A stretch of 64,000 bases of DNA, from positions 94,377,764-94,441,763 of the forward strand of contig OW121744.1 in NCBI GenBank assembly GCA_933228675.1, in the 5' to 3' direction. The position numbers and the translations under genes were made by a program. The DNA comes from Stomorhina lunata. Lineage: Eukaryota > Arthropoda > Insecta > Diptera > Rhiniidae. The notes below the pieces were generated by a model. That model made no database searches, was not told the DNA's origin, and saw only the letters and a program-made list of their open reading frames with translations. Positions 55,995 through 64,000 of the stretch are shown piece by piece; position 1 is the stretch's first letter, and each line of letters begins with the position of its first letter.

Positions 55995-57795
55995 TATTTT
56001 AGTTTCTAGAAAAATTTCCTATTTTCAAAGAAACTCTATTTAAAAATTTCCTATTTTTATAGGATATTTTTATAGGAAATTTTTCAAAAATTTCTCAATT
56101 TGATAGGAAATTTTTTAAAAGTTTCTTATTTTATAGGAAATTTAAAAAAAATTCTTTATTTTATAGGAAATATTTCAAAAAATTCTTATTTTTATAGGAA
56201 ATTTTACAAATTTTTTGTACTTTTACAAGCAAATTTTTAAAAATCTTCTAAGTTTCTAGGAAATTTTTCAAAAATTTCTGATTTTGATAGGAAATTTTTT
56301 AAAAATTTCTTATTTTTATAGGAAATTTTTCAAAAATTTCTTATTTTTATAGGAAATTTTTCAAAAATTTCTTATTTTTATGGGAAATTTTTCAAAAATT
56401 TCTTATTTTTATAGGAAATTTTTCAAAAATTTCTTATTTTTATAGGAAATTTTTCAAAAATTTCTTATTTTTATAGGAAATTTTTTAAAAATTTCTTATT
56501 TTTATAGGAAATTTTTCAAAATTTTCATATTTTTATAGGAAATTTTTCAAAAATTTCTTATTTTTATAGGAAGTTTTTCAAAAATTTCTTATTTTTATAG
56601 GAAATTTTCTCAAAAATTTCTTATTTTTATAGGAAATTTTTCAAAAATTTCTTATTTTTATAGGAAATTTTTTAAAAGTTTCTTATTTTTATAGGAAATT
56701 TTTTTAAAAATTTCTTATTTTTATAGGAAAATTTTCAAAAATTTCTTATTTTTATAGGAAATTTTTCAAAATTTTCATATTTTTATAGGAAATTTTTCAA
56801 AAATTTCTTATTTTTATAGGAAATTTTTCAAAAATTTCTTATTTTTATAAAAAATTTTTCAAAAATTTCTTATTTTTATAAAAAATTTTTCAAAAATTTC
56901 TTATTTTTATAAAAAAATTTTCAAAAATTTCTTGTTTTTATAGGAAATTTTTCAAAAACTTCTTATTTTTATAGGAAATTTTTTAAAAATTTCTTATTTT
57001 TATAAAAAATTTTTCAAAAATTTCTTATTTTTATAAAAAATTTCTCAAAAATTTCTTATTTTTATAGGAAATTTTTCAAAAACTTCTTATTTTTATAGGA
57101 AATTTTTTAAAAATTTCTTATTTTTTAGGAAATTTAAAAAAAGTTCTTATTTTTATAGGAAAATTTTTCAAAAATTTCTTATTTTTATAAAAAATTAAAA
57201 AAAAAATTTTTTTTAATTTTTTTTAAAAATTTCTTATTTTTATTTGAAAATTTTCAAAAATTTCTTATTTTTATAGGAAATTTTTCAAAAATTTCCTTTT
57301 TTAATAAGAAATTTGTCAAAAATTTCCTATTTTTATAGAAAGTTTTTCAAAAATTTCTTATTTTTATAGGAAATTTTTCAAAAATTTCTTATTTTTATAG
57401 GAAATTTTTCAAAAATTTCTTATTTTTATAGGAAATTTTTCAAAAATTTCTTATATTTATAGGAAATTTTTTAAAAATTTCTTATTTTTATAGGAAATTT
57501 TTCAAAAATTTCCTATTTTTATAAAACATTTTTCAAAAATTTCCTATTTTTATAGGAAATTTTTCAAAAATTTCCTATTTTTATAGGAACATTTTCGAAA
57601 ACTTCTTATTTTTATAGGAAATTTTTCAAAAATATCTTATTTTTATAGAAAATTTTTTAAAAATATCTTTTTATTATAAAAAAAAATTTCAAAATTTTTT
57701 TATTTCATAGAAAAATTTTCAAAAATTTGTTATTTTTAAAGGAAAATTTTCAAAAATTTCATATTTTTATGGGAAATTTTTCAAAAATTTCTACT
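55995..57795 (-). repeat. Satellite S1 array 3 (diverged, minus orientation)
   Basis: Minus-oriented S1 units, mostly with TTTCTTATTTTTATAGG in place of TTTCCTATTTTTATAGG, so the dyad arms are asymmetric (GGAAA against TTTCT). More diverged than other S1 arrays, with several TATAAAAAATTTTTC units at 56,850-57,060. Confidence 0.93.
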
Positions 57796-58694
57796 TTGAA
57801 GCTCAATAATTTACCCTGTGAAAATACAGGCATACCATGTATCCAAAATTTGTAAAGCCTGCCATTACAAACTGTCATTAGCACTGACTACTAAACGAAA
57901 CCTAATACCTAAGTTCAAAAACGTTATATCTTATTTCCTAGCAAAAAGCTTTCCCCATAACTCATGCATCCGCCGTTAAATTTTCTATGTACTAATTAAT
58001 ATTTCTAATGTTGTTATTCTCTTGCTTAAAATTCAAAACTCTACACTTTCCATCTTCCCGCAAGTGTATTAGGTAAAACCAAAAATCTGTATCATATTAC
58101 AACACTTCTTCTTCCCCAAGTGCACCTTGTTTTCAGTTTCAGAGGTGAAAATTTCCTGTGTTGCAAACTTGCAACAGCCTAGCATAAGAATAATTAATTA
58201 ATGCCATTTATTTCACACACAAACACCAGCAAAAGAAAAAAGAAAAGCTGTGTATACAGTAATTATAATAACTGCTTTTAATATATTAGAAATTTTATTA
58301 ATATTTAAAATCTAAATGAAAAAGGTTACAATAACAGCCGCAACAACAATATTAAATGGGAAATAGTAAAAACTATTAAAAAAAACAACAAAGTTATTAA
58401 GACATGCAACATATTTTGTTGTTACAATTGTTGGCTACTAAGTTGGTTGGTTGCATGGACGACGTTTGTTCTATAAATAAATAAATTTATGAAATATTTA
58501 AAAATATTAATTCATGCTAAAGTACCTAATACTATAAATTGCATTGTTGCTATAAAAACTATGAATAGTTAAGTACAAAACGAAAAAAAAAATAGCAAAT
58601 GAAAATCCCTTAACTAGTATGAATTTAAAAGGCAGGTATTTTTAGGATTTCTAAACACTGCATGTCTGAAAGGGGAAGTATCCCATATCAAAAA
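57796..58694. other. AT-rich spacer between S1 arrays
   Basis: Unique-looking AT-rich DNA; no gene recognised. Confidence 0.5.
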
Positions 58695-61312
58695 TTATAA
58701 CTATTTTTATAGGAAATTTTTTAAATATTTTAAAACTTTTTCAAAAATTTCATATCTTTATAGGAAATTTTTCAAAAATTTCCTATTTTTCAAAAATTTC
58801 CTATTTTTATAGGAAATTTTTCAAAAATTTCCTACTTTTATAGGAAATTTTTCAAAAATTTCCTATTTTTATAGGAAATTTTTCAAAAATTTCCTATTTT
58901 TACAGGAAATTTTTCAAAAATTTCCTATTTTTATAGGAAATTTTTCAAAAATTTCCTATTTTTATAGGAAATTTTTCAAAAATTTCCTATTTTTATAGGA
59001 AATTTTTCAAAAATTTCCTATTTTTATAGGAAATTTTTCAAAAATTTCCCATTTTTATCGGAAATTTTTCAAAAATTTCCTATTTTTAAAGGAAATTTTT
59101 CAAAAATTTCCTATTTTTATAGGAAAATTTTCAAAAATTTCCTATTTTTATAGGAAATTTTTCAAAAATTTCCTATTTTCATAGAAAATTTTTCAAAAAT
59201 TTCCTATTTCTAAAGGAAATTTTTTAAAAATTTCCTATTTTTATAGGAAATTTTTCAAAAATTTCCTATTTTTATAGGAAATTTTTCAAAAATTTCCTAT
59301 TTTTATAGGAAATTTTTCAAAAATTTCCTATTTTTATAGGAAATTTTTCAAAAATTTCCTATTTTTATAGGAAATTTTTCAAAAATTTCCTATAAAAATA
59401 GGAAATTTTTCAAAAATTTCCTATTTTTATAGGAAATTTTTCAAAAATTTCCTATTTTTATAGGAAATTTTTCAAAAATTACCTATTTTTATAGGAAATT
59501 TTTCAAAAATTTCCTATTTTTATAGGAAATTTTTCAAAAATTTCCTATTTTTATAGGAAATTTTTGAAAAATTTCCTATAGAAATAGGAAATTTTTGAAA
59601 AATTTCCTATTTTTATAGGAAATTTTTCAAAAATTTCCTATTTTTATAGGAAATTTTTCAAAAATTTCCTATTTCTATAGGAAATTTTTCAAAAATTTCC
59701 TATTTTTATAGGAAAATTTACAAAAATTTCCTATTTTTATAGGAAATTTTTCAAAAATTTCCTATTTTTATAGGAAAATTTTCAAAAATTTCCTATTTTT
59801 ATAGGAAAATTTTCAAAAATTTCCTATTTTTATAGGAAATTTTTCAAAAATTTCCTATTTTTATAGGAAATTTTTTTAAAATTTCCTATTTTTATAGGAA
59901 ATTTTTTTAAAATTTCCTATTTCTATAGGAAATTTTTGAAAAATTTCCTATTTTTATAGAAAAATTTTCAAAAATTTCCTATTTTTATAGGAAATTTTTC
60001 AAAAATTTCCTATTTTTATAGGAAAATTTTCGAAAATTTCCTATTTTTATAGGAAATTTTTCAAAAATTTCCTATTTTTTTAGGAAATTTTTCAAAAATT
60101 TCCTATTTTTATAGGAAATTTTTCAAAAATTTCCTATTTTTATAGGAAATTTTTCAAAAATTTCCTATTTTTATAGGAAATTTTTCAAAAATGTCCTACT
60201 TTTATAGGAAATTTTTCAAAAATTTCCTATTTTTATAGGAAATTTTTCAAAAATTTCCTATTTTTATAGGAAATTTTTCAAAAATTTCCTATTTTTATAG
60301 GAAATTTTTCAAAAATTTCCTATTTTTATAGGAAATTTTTCAAAAATTTCCTATTTTTATAGGAAATTTTTCAAAAATTTCCTATTTTTATAGGAAATTT
60401 TTCAAAAATTTCCTATTTTTATAGGAAATTTTTCAAAAATTTCCTATTTTTATAGGAAATTTTTCAAAAATTTCCTATTTTTATAGGAAATTTTTCAAAA
60501 ATTTCCTATTTTTATAGGAAATTTTTCAAAAATTTCCTATTTTTATAGGAAATTTTTCAAAAATTTCCTATTTTTATAGGAAATTTTTCAAAAATTTCCT
60601 ATTTTTATAGGAAATGTTTCAAAAATTTCCTATTTTTATAGGAAATTTTTCAAAAATTTCCTATTTTTATAGGAAATTTTTCAAAAATTTCCTATTTTTA
60701 TAGGAAATTTTTCAAAAATTTCCTATTTTTATAGGAAATTTTTCAAAAATTTCCTATTTTTATAGGAAATTTTTCAAAAATTTCCTATTTTTATAGGAAA
60801 TTTTTCAAAAATTTCCTATTTTTATAGGAAATTTTTCAAAAATTTCCTATTTTTATAGGAAATTTTTCAAAAATTTCTTATTTTTATAGGAAATTTTTCA
60901 AAAATTTCCTATTTTTATAGGAAATTTTTCAAAAATTTCCTACTTTTATAGGAAATTTTTCAAAAATTTTCTATTTTTATAGGAAATTTTTCAAAAATTT
61001 CCTATTTTTATAGGAAATTTTTCAAAAATTTCCTATTTTTATAGGAAATTTTTCAAAAATTTCCTATTTTTATAGGAAATTTTTCAAAAATTTCCTATTT
61101 TTATAGGAAAATTTTCAAAAATTTCCTATTTTTATAGGAAATTTTTCAAAAATTTCCTATTTTTATAGGAAATTTTTCAAAAATTTCCTATTTTTATAGG
61201 AAATTTTTCAAAAATTTCCTATTTTTATAGGAAATTTTTCAAAAATTTCCTGTTTTTATAGGAAATTTTTCAAAAATTCTTATTTTGATAGGAAAATTTC
61301 CAAAAACTTTTT
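58695..61312 (-). repeat. Satellite S1 array 4 (minus orientation, highly uniform)
   Basis: About 84 units of 31 bp with TATTTTTATA linkers, near-identical from 60,100 to 61,250. Single units are inverted at about 59,392 (TATAAAAATA) and 59,560-59,610. Confidence 0.97.
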
Positions 61313-61341
61313 ATTTTTATAGTTTTTTTTTTGGTTTCCTT

Positions 61342-61500
61342 CCCCCAAAACAGCCCACATCTACAACATTCAGATTATGCAATGGCGACAGCAAGAAAAA
61401 GGAAAAAATATTGAATGAATTAGAAGAATACAAAAACCTAAAACCGTTTCCCGTTATAAAATGCCTTGGGGATAGTTTTGTTGTTTATTTTGCATTTTAG
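61342..61500 (+). CDS. Weak candidate exon after a strong acceptor-like site
   Basis: TTTTTTTTGGTTTCCTTCCC then CCAAAACAG looks like a polypyrimidine tract and splice acceptor. The frame that follows includes FRLCNGDSKKKEKILNELEE then YKNLKPFPVIKCLGD and ends at TAG 61,498-61,500. The composition is more protein-like than neighbouring frames, but I recognise no family and see no partner exon. Most likely chance, reported because it could be a terminal exon. Confidence 0.18.
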   Translation, partial: PPKQPTSTTFRLCNGDSKKKEKILNELEEYKNLKPFPVIKCLGDSFVVYFAF

Positions 61501-62689
61501 CATGACTCCATATGACAAGTCACATACAAACACTCACTTTGAGTCACAGTCGCTGTCAGAGACACCGAAGCAAACAAACACACACACACTTAGTGGAAAA
61601 CATTTAGTCCAACTGGAGTACAGGAGAGGTTTTGTAAGTTAGTTTTACCTAACAAGAGTCTAGTTCGACATGCAACATATGGCTTAGACTAAGTAACTTC
61701 AACAAATAAGTGCTAATACCAAAAGAAACGAAAAAGAAACGGGTATGGAAATTAAGATGGAATAGGTCGACTATAGCATTATTTATATTTATCAAAGTAA
61801 TAATTGGGATATGACTCAATGCGTAATTGGATAACCCGGATATGGAAAACAAACATAATATATAATTTTTTTAATTTTATTTGAAATTTTGACAACTTAA
61901 TGACTTTAACATGTTTAGACTGATTGACTTCGGAACAAGAACCGATAAGCAGATATACTTAAAAGAAATCTATACCGATAAGCAGATTTAAATTTATGCT
62001 GGTTAAAATTTTGATATTACGGATACGTAAACGAAAGTCCTAAATTGTACCCAAAAAGTAATTCTAAAATGATCTGATTTATTATGATAAATGTCTTTGT
62101 TCATTACAAACCTAACGCAAACCCGATTATATCCACCCCACCTACATCTGCCAGTATAGGGTACAAAAAATGTTAACAAAAATTAAATTTATTTATATAT
62201 CTCTAAAAAAACTTATAAGTTCTCGTGTGTATTTTCCTATATAATATTTATTTAGATTGGTTAAATGTTTTTACAATATAGTTATTCATGCCATTTTTTT
62301 AATGAAATTGAATCATTTAATGAAATTTTAACCACTCTACATTATATACATTTTTTCCTAACATATTTCTATGTTTTTTGTTCTATTCTCTAAACTAATC
62401 GCATGCAATTTTGTAAAAAAAAAATACAAAAGATAGACAAATGCCTGTTAGCCAACAGGAGCTTACAGAACGCAAAAAAATAAGACCAAAGCTGGTATAA
62501 AATAAAACTGGAGTAGTATTTTTTCACCATTCATTGATTTCAATACTTTTAGCTAACTAAAGACCCAATGGAAGGATTAAACTGACTAATTTGAAAGATA
62601 TACAAAAAACGACTCCTTAATACCCTTCACCCATTATCAGTTACTAAACTAAAAATTTTACTTACTGGAGAAGAAATTTTAAAAAACTT
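61501..62689. other. AT-rich spacer with TIR-element scraps
   Basis: CACACACAC near 61,580; a CCGATAAGCAGAT phrase repeated at 61,941 and 61,975; CCAGTATAGGGTAC at 62,151; AATACCCTTCACCCATTATC at 62,619-62,638, matching a T1 end. No gene recognised. Confidence 0.5.
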
Positions 62690-64000
62690 TTTGAAATTTT
62701 TTAAAAATTTCCTATAAAAATAGGAAATTTTTGAAAAATTTCCTATAAAAATAGGAAATTTTTGAAAAATTTTATATAAAAATAGGAAATTTTTGAAAAA
62801 TTTCCTATAAAAATAGGAAATTTTTGAAAAATTTCCTATAAAAATAGGAAATTTTTAAAAAATTTCCTATAAAAATAGGAAATTTTTGAAAAATTTCCTA
62901 TAAAAATAGGAAATTTTTGAAAAATTTCCTATAAAAATAGGAAATTTTTGAAAAATTTCCTATAAAAATAGGAAATTTTTGAAAAATTTCCTATAAAAAT
63001 AGGAAATTTTTGAAAAATTTCCTATAAAAATAGGAAATTTTTGAAAAATTTCCTATAAAAATAGGAAATTTTTGAAAAATTTCCTATAAAAATAGGAAAT
63101 TTTTGAAAAATTTCCTATAAAAATAGGAAATTTTTGAAAAATTTCCTATAAAAATAGGAAATTTTTGAAAAATTTCCTATAAAAATAGGAAATTTTTGAA
63201 AAATTTCCTATAAAAATAGGAAATTTTTGAAAAATTTCCTATAAAAATAGGAAATTTTTGAAAAATTTCCTATAAAAATAGGAAATTTTTGAAAAATTTC
63301 CTATAAAAATAGGAAATTTTTGAAAAATTTCCTATAAAAATAGGAAATTTTTGAAAAATTTCCTATAAAAATAGGAAATTTTTGAAAAATTTCCTATAAA
63401 AATAGGAAATTTTTGAAAAATTTCCTATAAAAATAGGAAATTTTTAAAAAAAAAATAGGAAATTTTTGAAAAATTTCCTATAAAAATAGGAAATTTTTGA
63501 AAAATTTCCTATAAAAATAGGAAATTTTTGAAAAATTTCCTATAAAAATAGGAAATTTTTGAAAAATTTCCTATAAAAATAGGAAATTTTTGAAAAATTT
63601 CCTATAAAAATAGGAAATTTTTGAAAAATTTCCTATAAAAATAGGAAATTTTTGAAAAATTTCCTATAAAAATAGGAAATTTTTGAAAAATTTCCTATAA
63701 AAATAGGAAATTTTTGAAAAATTTCCTATAAAAATAGGAAATTTTTGAAAAATTTCCTATAAAAATAGGAAATTTTTGAAAAATTTCCTATAAAAATAGG
63801 AAATTTTTGAAAAATTTCCTATAAAAATAGGAAATTTTTGAAAAATTTCCTATAAAAATAGGAAATTTTTGAAAAATTTCCTATAAAAATAGGAAATTTT
63901 TGAAAAATTTCCTATAAAAATAGGAAATTTTTGAAAAATTTCCTATAAAAATAGGAAATTTTTGAAAAATTTCCTATAAAAATAGGAAATTTTTGAAAAA
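62690..64000 (+). repeat. Satellite S1 array 5 (plus orientation, runs off the window)
   Basis: At least 42 units of 31 bp, almost identical, with TATAAAAATA linkers. One short deletion unit lies at about 63,445-63,460. The right boundary is outside the window. Confidence 0.97.

Overview
The window is AT-rich repetitive eukaryotic DNA with no complete host gene. The retrotransposon, mariner and short TIR repeat families, and the AT-rich intergenic style, suggest a higher fly (Diptera, Schizophora, probably a calyptrate such as a blowfly, flesh fly or muscid). That is inference from pattern, not from a marker gene. About a third of the 64 kb is short tandem satellite. The rest is decayed transposons and unique AT-rich DNA.

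Four satellite families dominate. All have units of about 30-32 bp, close to three helical turns, and each unit is built around a perfect dyad. S1 (31 bp, with a 32 bp variant) lies at 3.4-5.9, 21.9-24.3, 56.0-57.8, 58.7-61.3 and 62.7-64.0 kb, with a decayed relative inside a hAT-like element at 0.9-2.8 kb. S2 (30 bp) lies at 17.9-20.0, 33.8-34.8 and 44.4-44.6 kb. S3 (31 bp) is a 4.4 kb array at 36.5-40.9 kb. S4 (31 bp) lies at 51.7-54.6 kb. S2, S3 and S4 share the core TTTTCTATAGAAAA. Several arrays sit inside, or against the ends of, terminal-inverted-repeat (TIR) elements. The clearest case is a TATACCCTTCAC-ended family, called T1 here, which carries the 33.8 kb S2 array and whose terminus is also trapped inside the S4 array.

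The mobile-element relics include: a DD41D-type mariner (47,630-50,080; full TIRs; a 356-codon transposase with two in-frame stops) that hosts a nested 1.16 kb TIR element; a second, 1.28 kb copy of that nested element (45,792-47,072) inside another TIR-type repeat; a Tc1/mariner C-terminal scrap near 33.0 kb; non-LTR retrotransposon fragments near 9.9-10.7 kb (-), 12.9-14.7 kb (-), 14.8-15.3 kb (+) and 43.3-44.3 kb (+); and a 2.4 kb field (25.5-27.9 kb) in which the C-terminal codons of a LINE reverse transcriptase are repeated about twenty times. Three foldback/MITE-like elements, a GC-richer minisatellite and several tRNA-like sequences are also present.

Host coding potential is slight. 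The best candidate is one possible exon ending in a consensus splice donor at about 51,004 on the + strand; a weaker acceptor-plus-ORF candidate lies at 61,342-61,500. Long ORFs in the S2 arrays are artefacts of a 30 bp period that lacks stop codons. Array lengths may not be exact if the assembly collapsed or expanded repeats.
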